Assembly (NCBI GenBank): GCA_949316235.1
Contig: OX438749.1
Location: forward strand, 10,868,914-10,932,913
DNA: 64,000 nucleotides
Origin: Oegoconia quadripuncta
Lineage: Eukaryota; Arthropoda; Insecta; Lepidoptera; Autostichidae
Reading direction: 5' to 3'
The notes under the pieces were generated by a model, which was given only the letters and a program-made list of their open reading frames with translations, did not search any database and was not told the DNA's origin. The translations under genes were made by a program, and so were the position numbers. Below, piece by piece: positions 12,023 to 28,510 of the stretch; position 1 is the stretch's first letter; each line of letters opens with the position of its first letter.

Positions 12023-14299
12023 TATAATAAATTGGCCAAATAATTACTCTATACTTGCATTAGAAAATTAATAAAGTTTGCTATTGGGCGAATGATCCTC
12101 GCTCACTTGTATTTACCACCCGACGTGTAGGTACGGCTTATATATTTCTAGGAGTTTCGTATTGTATTAGTTCTGATTATAGACTTCTAAGTTTTCTTTA
12201 TTTTAGGCCACGCGACTGGATCATAAAAATATGCATTTTCGTCAGCTTTAAAGTTATGTAACGTCATTGATATCATCATCCATAAAGTTGACCCATGTCA
12301 AATTACCGAACGAGCAGTGATCTGAGGGTGGAATGTGAGTTTTGTTTCGACTGAACTTTACTACCGCGTTCACGTTTACGTGACGATTTGTATGGAGTAA
12401 TGCGCTGCCTCTACCGGATAGTTTGCAAAACTTTTTTTTCCAGGGACTTTTTCGTAAACGCGAACGCGATGCTAAATTAAAAACGAGACAAAACTCATAC
12501 TTCGCACACCAATCCTCAGAACGAATTCGACGTAATTATATAATAGAGACCGTGGATGAAATCTTTAGTTGAATTTTTAGAGTATTCTAGGTACTTAGTC
12601 TATGTTCTGTATTAATGGCGAAAATAAAATGAATGTCCAAGATTCGTTGTGGTAGATTTTAGGTAGGCTCTTGAGGTAGCAAATAGTAGGAATTATGAGG
12701 TAAGTAAAGATAACATAAAGATCCAGTCATCTTGACATTCGCACTTTTCTAGTGTATGCATGTGTATAGCAGCATGAATGTATCGATTTACCTGAAACTC
12801 TGTGTCGATTTCTTTTTTCTTTAATCTCTACTAACCTGGCTATATAGTAAGGATGCGAATTTAAAGAGATGGGTAAAAACGTAAAAATCTAACCTACCCA
12901 AGTGTTTCATGTAACCAGGTTGTTTTCCTAAGAATATTGTATAAACCCGTTTGAAGAGAATTAACTCGTCGGAAAATTTCTCCTCGGTGGTGGAAGATTA
13001 AAAAATTGAGCAGACAGCGTGCACATTAGTCTTAGTTTGTGCTGGTTATTACGGAACTGTGACATAGTTTATAAATGAATGCTCAGTAAATCGACTATCT
13101 CAAGGGATTGTGTTAAGTAGTTGTTCAATTGGTGTAAGACAATTGCTACTTAAATATGAATATAGATACAGTAATAGTCCAGTAAAAACAAGTAATTTTT
13201 GTGGTGTAATCTTAAAGTTCCTGGGTTTTTGTGGAAGGATAGAAAGTACCTATCAGTAATAGAATAAAAATGTTTTCTAACCATTATGTAGAACCATTCT
13301 GCTTTAGGTATAGTACCTATAGGTATTTAGTTATAAAGCCTACAATATTAAATTAAAATTAGATGCTAAGATCTCCTAAAACAATTTTCTAAAAATTTAT
13401 CAATGGCTATTTTATATTTTCTAAAAAAACAGTTTATTGAGTCGTGATATGTGCCCAAAATATAAAGAAATTTTTGATAAATATAAAGAAGTTATTGATC
13501 GATTTCTTAGCTACGGGAGTTCTAAGTATGTTCTTCGACGCAATGACATTCACAGTAGTAATTTTAATCTAATAGTCTATGTTTTATTACTAAATACCAA
13601 TACTATATCTAAAGCAAGTTACCGATTTATTAGATAACATTATTTAATTCTCTCACTGACAAATCAAATCAAGGCTTTTAAGATAGGAAGTTAAAAAGTG
13701 TATCCTTAGTGAACTATAAGGGCTCAAATTAATTACTAGACGTTTAAATTTATAAGTTAATGATACAAAAATAAAAATATCGAAGGAATTGTATTAAAAT
13801 ATATTTATATTATTTCTAAAATACAGAAAGAAATACATACTTTTTAAAATTGTGGTCGATTACGTTTGTATGAAAACTGGTTACTATGGTTTATTCTTCA
13901 TGTAACTTTATGTGGTAGGCAGGGAAATAAAATCATCGAGATAGATTTTCTCAAAAGTTAATTCTCTAATTGCACGAAAATATTTGTATTATCGTTGTAA
14001 TCTGAATAAGCCACCTTCAATTTTCAATTAGTTCGGGGACCATATACTCTCCTTGTCAGTAGTTTGAAGTCTGCGTTGAATAGTCTGCCAATCAACATCT
14101 TTATTTATAAATATTGACTACAAGGGCGGATAAAATATATATGTATTATAGCGTAAATTATTGGATTTATAATTTTAGATATTATATTAAGTATTTATAT
14201 ATCTTATATTTGTGTTTATAAAATATGTTTTCAGTTTTTTTAATAAGACACGTAATTTTAGATATTAGTGCGGCTCTCATCGTGGTATTACATCTAACT
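12023..14299. other. Gene-free AT-rich stretch with one foldback element
   Basis: Apart from an imperfect foldback element at 12314-12522, I see nothing recognisable. The short ORFs have no family signature. Confidence 0.45.
12314..12522. mobile_element. Imperfect foldback (MITE-like) element
   Basis: The left arm around CTGAGGGTGGAATGTGAG and the right arm around CTCATACTTCGCACACC are reverse complements with mismatches. Both arms continue through ACAAAACTCA and CGTTCACGTTTACG / CGTAAACGCGAACG. The ends are not sharply defined. Confidence 0.55.
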
Positions 14300-14930
14300 C
14301 AGCAAAATAATATAGGGCTAGTATGAAGATAGGATACTGGTGTTGGGCTACATGCTGTGGCAAGGCGGTAGCGGACTGTACCGATGGCAACAGTCGCTCC
14401 CTGGAATTGCATTCGGAGGGCACGTGTACTGAGTTACGATACGACCAGCGCAAGCTGTTTATCGGCGAAGCACTGGAGTATTTGGTCGCCGTATGCGCTT
14501 GTTTATGAACAGTATTGGCGAATTGTTTTATAGTACGTACAGCTCAAATGCCGTTTGGTTTACGGCATGGTAAAAGAGTTGAACCAACTCATTTCTTCCC
14601 GTGTGTATCGTAAAGACGACTAAGGGCCTTTAAATCAAAAACCTTATAGAACAAGCCATTTCTACGGTGATGAGCTCACCCAATCACACATTTCTGTATA
14701 TTTCGAAAGATGGATCGCGGTTATTGTTTCAAGCCTGAAGAATATTTTCTCTCTTATATTTGGGATATGCACACGCTTATGTTTGGAATATCTCTGTCCA
14801 CCTCATTTGGAATAAAGGTGGTGACGTTATGTATGTATGTACTTATGTTAGGTTCCGATTGTTGTAGCGTTTTTTATCTCCCACACTTTTATTTATTAAT
14901 CTTCTGGCGAGTGTTATACTGATATTTAAA
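14300..14930 (+). mobile_element. LINE 3' region, diverged
   Basis: It contains GAACCAACTCATTTCTTCCC and CGTAAAGACGACTAAGGG, the conserved tail of a common lepidopteran LINE. The same tail recurs at 32165-32385 and 44150. A GC-richer 61-codon ORF at 14323-14508 probably belongs to the element's 3' region rather than to a host gene. Confidence 0.5.
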
Positions 14931-15544
14931 TTATTTTTATTCTTTTTGTTAACTCCATACTTCTAATTTCTAATATATTTTTTATATATTTGCACGCTAC
15001 ATTGTCAGAAAGATTTTGAACGGCACTTCCTTTTTTATGCTTCCATTTCATATACGAGTATAATGTAGATGTTTATCCATTCAATTAAATGCTTAGCGAA
15101 TCGTGACATGCCCGCTTTTACTGAAACTGTGCTGTTCAGAGCGGGTCACTTTGGCTGTATTAGGTTCTCTTGAATACTACCGTGAAGCCTCTGGGCCGCA
15201 CGGTTCCCTATAATGCAGGAAATGTCCAATATAGGACTTGTTTACCCGTTTATTTTTAAACCTAAATCAGTGTCAAGTAACATTTATTTAGATTTGGCTC
15301 TACCTTAACTAAAAAAAAAACGGTTTTCTTAAGGAGCCAACCAAATAGGTTTAGAATCAATTAATCGGTTTTTAGCTTTAATTTCGCTCTTATAGACCAC
15401 GGATGCCGTACCCTACATACTTCAAACGACATCGACGCGTGCACTGTCCCTCTGGAATAAACCGGTTTATTAAGGTTTTAAGTAATAGCGCTCTCATTTC
15501 GAACGCGAATTTTTCAAAATACGGTATAGATCCGGTATAGATCT

Positions 15545-15745
15545 TATCTAAGTCTGCCACCAAACAGCAATGTTAATATCATTGATGTGTTCCGGTTGTC
15601 AGAGATAATATAGCCAATCCCCCAAATAAGATGGGATTTGCGGGTCAGTACGCTTTCACCTTCGGCCACATCTTCACTTAACATCAGGTGTGAGAGGGAG
15701 ACAATTGCTAACCCGTTGTGCATTAAAAATAAATAAATAAAGAAA
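15545..15745 (+). mobile_element. 5'-truncated retroposon with AATA tail (family R)
   Basis: It contains TCTTCACTTAACATCAGGTG and CAACCCGTTGTGCAT-like sequence, then (AATA)n. The same 3' end recurs at 18.0, 23.6, 29.75, 36.05 and 40.15 kb with variable 5' truncation, as expected of LINE or SINE tails. An older LINE relic may precede it (15083-15250). Confidence 0.65.
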
Positions 15746-17469
15746 AGATAGATATACAGATAAAACGTTTATTTTCATATCACAGAAACATTTACAAAAA
15801 TATTCAACCCCACAATTATTCTGTTTAGAGTTATGGTATTCGAAATGTAGCCTTATTTCGCAATAATAAAAAAATAAAAATTAAGTATAAACCTTTATTT
15901 ACCGGTAATTTTTAAACTGGTAAAAAGTCTTGGTCATTCAATCGAATTCCTGATTTAACTATCTGCCTATCACATATACATAGGGTTGAAACGATTTAGA
16001 TTTTATCGAGCACCTTTGCATTTATGGCAACCATTGATGCCTAGTGTTATGTAGTATTCTTGCCTGCACAATAATTTAAAAAAATCTTTATGGATTCAAA
16101 GGCATAAACCTTATGAACCTGTACCATTTGTAACTTGCACCCTGTTTAACTTGCACCTTGGGACTATAATTCCTCGGAATTCCTGAATTAGTTTACCTTA
16201 ACCAGTGGGGAAGGTAGCGAATGCAAATAATAATATGAGGAATGAAGTTACATAATCTAAATGTTTCAGAGCTCTGGACGAACAGGCGCTTACGGGGGCA
16301 TTCAATTTGGAGGAAAATTTGTCTTCCACTTTACCTTCAATTTTCGAGGGATAACAGGTGTCTAGACAAGGGATAACAAGAAACATGGGAGCCAATTACA
16401 GGGTAACCTAGTTTATGTTGCGAATTTGAGATTATCTTTCCACGCAAAATAGACCACTGGGTTTGTGCTATCAAAGATCTATATCTTCTCATATTTTTTT
16501 AGAAAAAGTAAGCACCTCTTGTTTCCTAGGGCGCTAGATTTATTATATTTATTGTCTAGTGCAAAGTAAAGTAAACCATGAGTAGTGTTGTGGTTTAGTG
16601 TTACATGACATTTTTATACCCCATGGCTTGTTTATCCTTTCAAATGTACACATAAAATTTAAGAATACACTTGATAAATACAGCTTTAAAATTGTATAAC
16701 TAAGCGGTGTTATCGCTATTAAGCGATTACCTGACAACCTTTGGGTAGAGAAAAGAAGGAAAGGGTACTTTTAGTGATAAGGTCGAAAAATTGTACATTC
16801 CATTCTTAGCACTTTTCTGAAACTGTATTTTCTTTCCTGTTGTGCAATAAAGTGTATTTGTATTGTATTGTAAAAAGGAATAAAAACAAGTAGGTTCCGC
16901 ACTAATGGTTTAAAAGATAATCGATACTAAATAATGAATATAAACATACATACGTTAGATATGAACATAATCTTACATACAATGATAGCGCAAAATATAT
17001 CTACATATTTATTGATAAATTATTATATATAAATATACAATATGTGACATCGAACAAAGAAAATTATGGATATCTACTGTATTTATCAAAGCTCAGAACT
17101 ATGAATATGGCAACAGTTAACGCTAGAAAGTGTGCCTTGACTTGTGCTCTAAAAGTAAATAATGATTGTGCACGACGCATATATATTATTTTGTGTATTA
17201 ATTGTTTGTGCGTGTGGTTCCCCGCAGAATCGAAAAGGACCAACTCATATCTACCCATGGGAGTATTTACTTTATTTTTTTTAAGAATCATGAGCATAAC
17301 AGTAGGTATAGACTTTAATGGGGTAGGGTTGTTGGAGCGGAGTTGTAGATAAATTTGCCTTTAAATAGATTTAAAACGACCATTAAACGGAAACTATGTG
17401 CCAAAGGCTATTATAAAATTTCTGACTCTCTGGATGATAAGAATGCGTGGACATGAACCGCTCGGCATT
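15746..17469. other. Gene-free stretch
   Basis: No convincing exon. A LINE-tail-like GTGCAATAAAGTGTATTTG lies near 16843. The ORFs of 62-102 codons here show no domain. Confidence 0.45.
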
Positions 17470-17555
17470 ATCCAATATATTTTATTCTTCTTTGTCGAAT
17501 CATAAATTAATTGTAAAATTTATGATTCGACAAAGAAGAATAAAATATATTGGAT
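17470..17555. repeat. Perfect 39-bp inverted repeat with 8-nt loop
   Basis: The arms at 17470-17508 and 17517-17555 are exact reverse complements (ATCCAATATATTTTATTCTT... outward). No TIR-type transposon ends or target duplications are obvious. Confidence 0.95.
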
Positions 17556-17577
17556 TAGGTATTTGAAATTGTATTTG

Positions 17578-17750
17578 TATTGACTTATTTAAAAAGAGCA
17601 ATCCCGGAGTTTCTTGCTCGTTCTTCTCTGGGGAGACTGCCCAGTGAACGAGCGATAACTGTATGTCATGACGATTTCAAATGTTATTCTTATAAGTTAC
17701 GAAATAAAAACATTTTTGATTTTGATTTTGATTTGATTTTGGAGCTTACT
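17578..17750 (+). mobile_element. LINE 3' tail (GAGTTTCTTGC family)
   Basis: AAAAAGAGCAATCCCGGAGTTTCTTGCTCG...GACTGCCC, then a TTTTGATTTTGATTTTGATT tail. This is the end of a very common lepidopteran CR1/jockey-like LINE. A related copy is at 63684. Confidence 0.75.
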
Positions 17751-17995
17751 AAAAATGTGCATCGCCAACGCGTCTGGACAGAGTTGGAAAGTGATGATGA
17801 TTTTATTGGCTGTTGATGTGACTCGGCGTCGGTGGCTTAGGTCGGCGTCGGTGGCTTAGCAGTTCAGACGGGGTCTCCCAATTTTTTGTATTCGTTACTG
17901 ATTTACTAGATAGATAATATAAGGTATGAGTATAAATGAGAATTACTCGACTTCTTAATAAGAAGAAGAAGTTAAAAATAATCGCAAAGTAAAAA

Positions 17996-18240
17996 GGTTT
18001 TTTTATGCTTCACTCCCGTGCGGTATCCCTACCGCATGATCTCAATTACAACCTGTTGTTAAGTGAAACTGACACCGGAGGTGGAAGCGTGCTCACCTGT
18101 AACCCTCAACTTGTTTGTGGGACTGGCTATTTTATCTCAACTGGCACACACTAATGATATCAACATTGCTGCTTGGAAGTAGGCTGAGGGAGCAAATGAG
18201 GCGGACATTTATATTATGTTTTAAAGGTATGTGTCATCAA
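17996..18240 (-). mobile_element. Retroposon family R, diverged
   Basis: It starts with T-run-ATGC and contains TGTTAAGTGAAACTGACACC and GGAGGTGGAAGCGT. It is the minus-strand equivalent of the 29752 copy. Confidence 0.6.
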
Positions 18241-18621
18241 TATTTTTCAAACAATACATTTCTTGTTTCACTTTCATGATTCGGTTATAACAGCTCTTAC
18301 ATTATAAATCTACGAATAAATGAATTATGAATACATCACAAACAAAATGAAAAAATCCATCAGCAGTTTATTTATAGCTACCTATATTTGCACGAGGAAG
18401 AATGCAAACACAAAATAAGGGGCTTTTAATCGGCAACCGTTGTCAGAGCTCTAATTGAAATTGCGTTGACGTCGTTGTCCAATGTTTGCCCAATTACTGG
18501 TCACACCTTTGCTAAATTTAGCTTCACTATGAACCGATTTCTCTCATAATGGACCCATCAAATTGGTCAGTTTAACAATTGCACAGTTTTCATAAATAAA
18601 TAATAAAGGTAATGTTTTTCG

Positions 18622-18783
18622 AGTGTATGTATGTATGTATGTATGTATGTATGTATGTATGTATGTATGTATGTATGTATGTATGTATGTATGTATGTAT
18701 GTATGTATGTATGTATGTATGTATGTATGTATGTATGTATGTATGTATGTACGTATGTATGTATGTACGTATGTGCGTATGTA
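18622..18783 (+). repeat. (GTAT)n microsatellite
   Basis: About 160 bp of nearly pure GTAT repeats with a few GTAC variants at the right end. Long overlapping MYVCMYVC-type ORFs here are artefacts of the repeat. Confidence 0.98.
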
Positions 18784-18925
18784 GATTTCTATGCTACCTC
18801 CTGTAACCTAAACGGCTTGACTAATTTCAAAGTGCATGGTGTTGTTCGATTCATCTTGAACCCAGGAGTGTCATGGGATACATTTTATGGTAAAAAAGTC
18901 AACATGGCGCCCGTAAAATGCTAAA
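18784..18925 (+). repeat. Microsatellite-associated flank repeat
   Basis: TAGATTTCTATGCTACCTCC through GTGTCATGGGAT and AACATGGCGCCCG. The same sequence without the GTAT run recurs at 41262-41868. Confidence 0.7.
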
Positions 18926-21900
18926 TACTCGCATGCTGTCGGGTTTTTTGGTTTTTGTAGGCTGTTTTGTCATAACAATTTTGTCCATTTAAAATTTTAA
19001 ATTGAGAGATAAATAAGATTTTTTTTAAAGAAGCTTTTAAAAAAATCCTCATAATTCGATTGATGTTACTGACATAGCGAGCTTTCAGAATAATCAAAAA
19101 ATCGATTTCACAACCAGGTGCTACAGATGCATTGCTAGTATTATATAATTTTATACACCGGTAATTTCGCTAGTTTTCCTTCACCTCGGAATACAATAAT
19201 GCGGGATTGAGTTTGTTCGACGAGATAGGCGGCCTCCTATTACTTATCTGCTTATTTATTCGGACGTAATTTGCAACTTATGAAGTGATATCGTATAGGG
19301 ACCGGGACCTACTTAGTTTGCAATCTGAAACTTATAGGTTTCCATTCTTTACCATCTCGTCCTAGAGATCGATGACAGAATCGAATGATAAAATAACACA
19401 TTTATTGCAAATATGTAAAGCAAAAAGGAAAAGTTGAACTTATTCCTACTAAACTGTATAAATTCTTCCTCGTAACATAAGAGGTATTTAAAGAGAGGAG
19501 ATAATAAAGTTCCCATAACACTCGAATAGTCAGATCACAAAGAACATTTTATGCGAACAACAAAGGAATATATATACTTTATAAAGAACAAGTTATTTAC
19601 GGGTCTATAAGTATTACGCGGTATTGAAAAAGCAACTAAAAGTTGAATGTTATTTGCTACACTAACTACGATTTTAAATCCAGAATACGCCAGTTTAAGT
19701 AATATTAACTTAGTAAATTCCGACATAAAATGCAGATTGGTTAATTGTACATATCGAGAAGATTCATATAGATGAAATTAAATTGTTGACAAGTTTATGA
19801 GGGCGCGGCAACATACTCGCCAAGTCTACAGGCACGCATTGTTAAAAATATTTTTGATATCAACATACATTTACCATACTTTCTGTATGGTAAAACATGA
19901 GATATCATAAGTAGTTTTTTTCTGCAGCAGTGCAGGCATGACAACATCAAAAATATTTCTCTAATCAATCATTTATATGTACCTACTAAGGGAAGACTTT
20001 CTTCGGAAACGCAAAGTTTACAATATTTATACTGGAATAGGCTTTGATTTGCACGAATTACCGACTTTATCTCTTGAATTGTTGGTAATGTTTTACAAAC
20101 AACTATGTTTCTTATTCTGCTGCAGCCTTCCTTCCATACATACACTTAGGAAGATTGCTGTACAGTTGACTCAATGAGATCCCTAATAACTATTTACTGT
20201 CACGCGATCACATCACTTGGCCTTGCTTTTGCAATAATTATTTCTGGTGGGATATATTCGTTAAATAATTGGAAAAAGAAAATATCATTTTAATTACTTT
20301 TTAGCTCTAAAATCAAATTTTTCGTCAAATAGTAAATATTAATCGTGTTTAATTCATTGTTCAGCGTTTGATTGTATTGCTTCGCAACTGAAATTCAATG
20401 CCAAAAAACAGCCATTATTAATGGGGAAGCTTTATTGAAGCTCTGTTTATCAACAAAGAGATTTTAAATGAAGATTTTGATTGAAATCGTTAAAATTTTC
20501 AATTTCAACAATATTTTATGCGTAATATAAAATTTGAAACATTGATTTACGAGTATCTAAGTATATTTCTGATATAATGAAGATACGAAACAAATATTTA
20601 ATCAATGAAGCTTTAATGGGCTACTATAATCTTTTGTTTATTATTCAACCTCGACGTTACGAATTTAGGGCTTCGTTGGATCAATTTTTACACTTTCACG
20701 GACAGTGAACCAGACACAATAGAAGTTTTATTGTTATAACGTCAAAGCTGATATTTTGTAATTAAGTTTAGCTAAGTTTATTGTGTATCTTAACTTTAAA
20801 GCGATTAATATAACTTCATCGCCGATAATGAATGTCTATCAGATTGATTGTTACACTACTAGCATGATATTAATATTTTATTCTGTGCATACATACCAAG
20901 AGTTATAGTCTAGTTTTATAAGTTTTATGTATAACTATTCGACCTTATTATACTGTAACCTGTTTTGTATGCCCAAACCAAATAAATAAATAGAAAGTAT
21001 AGACGTTCAGTGGCCGCAAAACATTAAAATAATTTGTTATCTTGATTACAATAGTCTTTAGAGAAACACTCGTGTGACATTATATTTGGAGAATGATACC
21101 CTTGGCATATATTTCCTCAGATATTCAGTTTACTTTTATTCATATTTAAATTGATATGTATGAATGAAAAAAAAACACAAACATATTCAAACATCTTTAC
21201 ATTTGCCGCTTCATTTAACGAAAGTCACAATAAGGGAGAACCCACTGTTCCACGATCCATTAGACGACCCCCCAATTTGCCGAGACTTTCACTCCATCGC
21301 CCGTGAAAAAGATGAAAATATACTTACCTATTTATTATTTCGCTGAGTCAAGCAAGTCTTCAAGATTTTTGAGCCGACTTTTGATAGAGCCCTTAATGAA
21401 TGGGCCTCGGTAACGTACCTGCAGGCTAAAACAGATTGAATGGGGCACCCTTATAGAGGCTTACAAAATCCAATTATGAGCCTACGTAATTCTTAATTAA
21501 AAAATGGGGGCATAATACAAATCTGGTTTGTCATGCATATAGAATAGAATATACCTAAGTCCGGTAGCGACTATTTTTAGGTAGGTAATGTAGAAGACCA
21601 GTGCTTGCGTCCTATGAATCATATGCCAAACTTTGTCAGTTTATTGGGCCGTGATTCACGACGTTACAGACCATCAGATCAACAACGTCCGTCTGTCCGT
21701 TCCGTCTAACAACGTGGTTGTTGAAGACTTTGTGGTAGTACGACGATCGATCACTTTTATCTTATTCGGTCCCAATTTCACTGTGCTCATTTGTTATTTT
21801 CACCTTTATACATGTGTGTGTCACTAAATAGGCTAAATAAACGATTCTGTTTCTTAAAGTTTTGTACAGGGATTGTTGGATAATTAAAAAAAAAAATCAG

Positions 21901-22659
21901 GCGATCTAAAGCTATAGGTCAGTAAATAGACCGAATCGTTCAGGGGTGATAATTTCTGTTTTCTTTTATTTAAAATATAGAATAATTTATGGATTGTTGT
22001 AAACGGAGGTTTGAGGCGTGGCCGTACGTACACTGAATTAAAAACATTTTATAACGCCTTCAAGATAATTCGTTTTCGTTGGCTTTTCAGTGAAGGAAAA
22101 CATGTTATCATATGATGGATGATATGTTGTGAAAGTGCTTCATATTTAAGTTTAAGTTTACAAACTGATGATGAACATGTAGCATAATTTACCAATTTTG
22201 ATTATACTCGTAGAACTCAACTCCTTTAGTTTCATTTTCCATACAAACATGTTCCAGTCTTGTCCGTGCTTTTGTATTCTCTTTTTTTCCTATTTTGTCG
22301 AATTTTCTCTTTTATTGTGCATAAATTATATTATGTATTTTATGATAATATAAAACTGCATTCGTTACGCCGAAAATATGAAATAAATAATTTACGATTA
22401 AATAAGTTTTGGTTATTTATAAAGTTTATAAAAAATTAAATATTTATTTATCAATGATAAATAAGAGGCTGTTTCAACGGTCGTTTTACAAAACTAATCA
22501 TGATGTTTGTGTGCTATAAATTCTCTTTTTAAATTCAAATTTTAATATGGAATGTAGTTTTTTCATCAGTATTTTTCACATCAAGCACAAAAAACTATCA
22601 ACTAATAAATTTTAATAATTCCTATTTAACTTGCCTTTAACATGTATTCTCCCCGCCCT
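18926..22659. other. Gene-free stretch
   Basis: Mostly AT-rich unique DNA. I see no exon with a known domain, no RNA gene and no intact element. Small ORFs (60-66 codons) are not supported. Confidence 0.45.
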
Positions 22660-22840
22660 ATCTAGATCGTCTAGATTTTTTCACCAAAAAAATATCTACA
22701 GAATTGCATGTTTCATCGGCGATGGCCTCAAGTGAATTTCTATATATTTCGAAAGATGAAACGTAAATATTGTTTAAACTATTTCTGTTTATTTGATATA
22801 CCAAAACGATTACATTTGAGGTAGATTGACCACCAACTTT
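22660..22840 (+). mobile_element. Old LINE 3' relic
   Basis: TTTTTTCACCAAAAAAATATCTACAG...ATATTTCGAAAGATGAAA parallels the LINE tails at 14640-14740 and 32230-32330. Confidence 0.45.
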
Positions 22841-23459
22841 AGGATAAATTTCAAGATACTATGTATGTTATTAATCAAAATTATTAAATACCTAGAAATA
22901 TAAAATAAAAGTCAATAAAAGAATATTTTAGATTTAGATTGCATGTCATTGGAATATAAATGACACTAAGAAAAATCTTCCATGTGACTTTCATAAGAAA
23001 TTGTGCGACGCCCCTTATTTTCCCTCGTCATAAACCTTGTCAGAATTCGGATGTAGCCTATGATTAAGTATATCTATCACTATGAGTTTGAACAAAACAT
23101 AGTAGGAAATAACAAGTTCGAAAATGTCCAAAGGAGTTTCCTATTTTATTCACGCACGTCAGATTGACAACCTAAGATGACAGACTAATCTGGCCGCTTG
23201 CGCCTTATCTAGATCTAATTCCGGGAATTAATCTCACTCAGGTTTTGCTTTAGATTGAGGATTGGTATCCACTCAGGTAGATACCTAAACTCAAGAATAA
23301 TCTCAGTTAATCTAAACTCGATATAAACTTTAGATAAAAATATCTATTTCACATGGTTTTTTAGGTATCTCAAAGAGCAGTTCAAATTTTTGAGATCAGA
23401 CCATGATGGAATTTAAGGTGAAAATTCGACAATTTGCTAAAACTTGTCTGCTGTCGTAC
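22841..23459. other. Gene-free stretch
   Basis: No gene or clear repeat seen. Confidence 0.4.
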
Positions 23460-23605
23460 TAGCTATTTTTATGACTCCTTTGCAGCAAAATCTGTCCAAT
23501 TGTGGAATGAGTTACCTCGAATTATTCGTTGCGCTGAGTCGCTAGTGGTGTTTAAACGGCGCGAGAGCATTACTTATCGCTTTGATGTTACAACATTAAT
23601 ATAAA
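23460..23605 (+). pseudogene. LINE reverse-transcriptase C-terminal relic
   Basis: One frame reads SFAAKSVQLWNELPRIIR followed by a SLxxFKRR-like stretch, the conserved end of jockey/CR1 ORF2 proteins (LWNSLP...SLxxFK). Only this tail survives, so it is a 5'-truncated dead copy. Confidence 0.7.
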
Positions 23606-23625
23606 GTATCTATATATATATATAT
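23606..23625. repeat. (TA)n microsatellite
   Basis: Short TA run abutting a T-run and retroposon R. Confidence 0.85.
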
Positions 23626-23627
23626 TG

Positions 23628-23830
23628 TTTTTTTTTTATGCACAATGGGTTGGTACTTGACCTCAATCACACCTGATGTTAAGTGAAGATGAGATCGAAG
23701 GTGGAAGCGTACTGACCAGGAAACCCCAACACATTCAGAGGAATCGCTATCCACTAAAACCCCGCGGCGATCTTCTTCTTCAGTAGGGAGGACCTGGGAA
23801 CGCATAAGCGGCTCCAGCGTCCAGGCCCCT
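23628..23830 (-). mobile_element. Retroposon family R
   Basis: T-run, ATGCACAATGGGTTGG, then ACCTGATGTTAAGTGAAGAT and GAAGGTGGAAGCGTACTGAC. It is in minus orientation, so the T-run is the A-tail. Confidence 0.7.
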
Positions 23831-23839
23831 CCGTAGGGG

Positions 23840-24060
23840 GTATTCGCAACGGGGTCGCTAGGGGTGCCTAAATGTTTGTGCCATGAATTCTCATATTTAT
23901 TCTCGAGTCATAAATGGTGATATAATTATTTATGTAAGGTCATCCGAACTATAGTATCTATAGACCGAGCTCTACTTAGGTTTGGATTAAATTATTGGTG
24001 TAAGTAGGTATCCATATTTATTATAATTAAAAATAATTTCTTCTAACTTCTTAGATGGAA
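23840..24060 (+). mobile_element. SINE family II, 3' part
   Basis: GCTAGGGGTGCCTAAATG, CGAGTCATAAATGG and TGGTGTAAGTAGG parallel the copy at 34207-34440. The tRNA-like head is degraded. Confidence 0.6.
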
Positions 24061-24334
24061 ATTACAAAATAAAGATTACAAAAGAATATAAAACTTTTAA
24101 AATTACGTTGTTCAGTTTATAAAACAAAACACAGTAACGGAAACACTCACAGAAACAGTAAAATACCTACTGATCATGTTCAGCGAATTTTGAAGCGGAT
24201 TAGTCGTACAATAGAATAATAGCAGAAATTATCAATCCAATAATTATGTTCCTACGAGTCGTCATATCATGGACCACGTTCTATCAAGCAAGCTACATGC
24301 CCGTTTGTCATACCATGAATGAACTTTATGTAAT

Positions 24335-24557
24335 ACTAGTTTTCCGCCCGCAGTTTCGCCTGCGTGGAATAACTTTAATGTGGAAATTTGTTTATCCCGC
24401 AGGAACTACTCACTTGATCGGGATAAAATCCTACCTATGTCTTAATCCAGGGTATATTCTACCTATATGCCAAATTTCATCCAAATCCGTTCAGCCGTTT
24501 CGCCGTGATTGAGCACAAACAAACAAACATCCAAACGTTCGCATTTATAATATTAGT
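24335..24557 (-). mobile_element. Helitron-like non-autonomous element
   Basis: It reads ACTAGTTTTCCGCCCGCAG at the low end (the 3' end on the minus strand) and finishes with GCATTTATAATATTAGTTGG. Same family as the copies at 11792, 36691 and 47612. Confidence 0.65.
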
Positions 24558-26500
<1,943 letters not shown>

Positions 26501-26582
26501 ATTCTAGTTTCAAAAGAACTATTCGTTTATATAAAAAAAATATATCAAACATTTTATGATGATATTGTTTAATTTTGCTTAA

Positions 26583-26588
26583 AATAAA
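26583..26588 (+). promoter_or_regulatory. Poly(A) signal of TTLL1-B
   Basis: AATAAA 83 bp downstream of the TTLL1-B stop codon, the only good candidate before the convergent gene. Confidence 0.65.
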
Positions 26589-26608
26589 ATGTACAAAAAA
26601 CAATTATT

Positions 26609-26614
26609 TTTATT
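26609..26614 (-). promoter_or_regulatory. Poly(A) signal of TTLL1-C
   Basis: TTTATT on the plus strand is AATAAA on the minus strand, 34 bp beyond the TTLL1-C stop. It sits about 20 bp from the TTLL1-B signal, so mature 3' ends probably overlap. Confidence 0.6.
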
Positions 26615-26647
26615 TCTACGTCAACAAATAAAAGATTCTAATGAAAA

Positions 26648-28510
<1,863 letters not shown>

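Noticed and set aside
14323..14508. 61-codon GC-richer ORF with several cysteines
   Set aside because: It sits in front of a recognisable LINE tail and has no domain; more likely LINE 3' sequence than a host exon.
18612..18924. ORFs of repeated MYVCMYVC
   Set aside because: Direct translation of the GTAT microsatellite.
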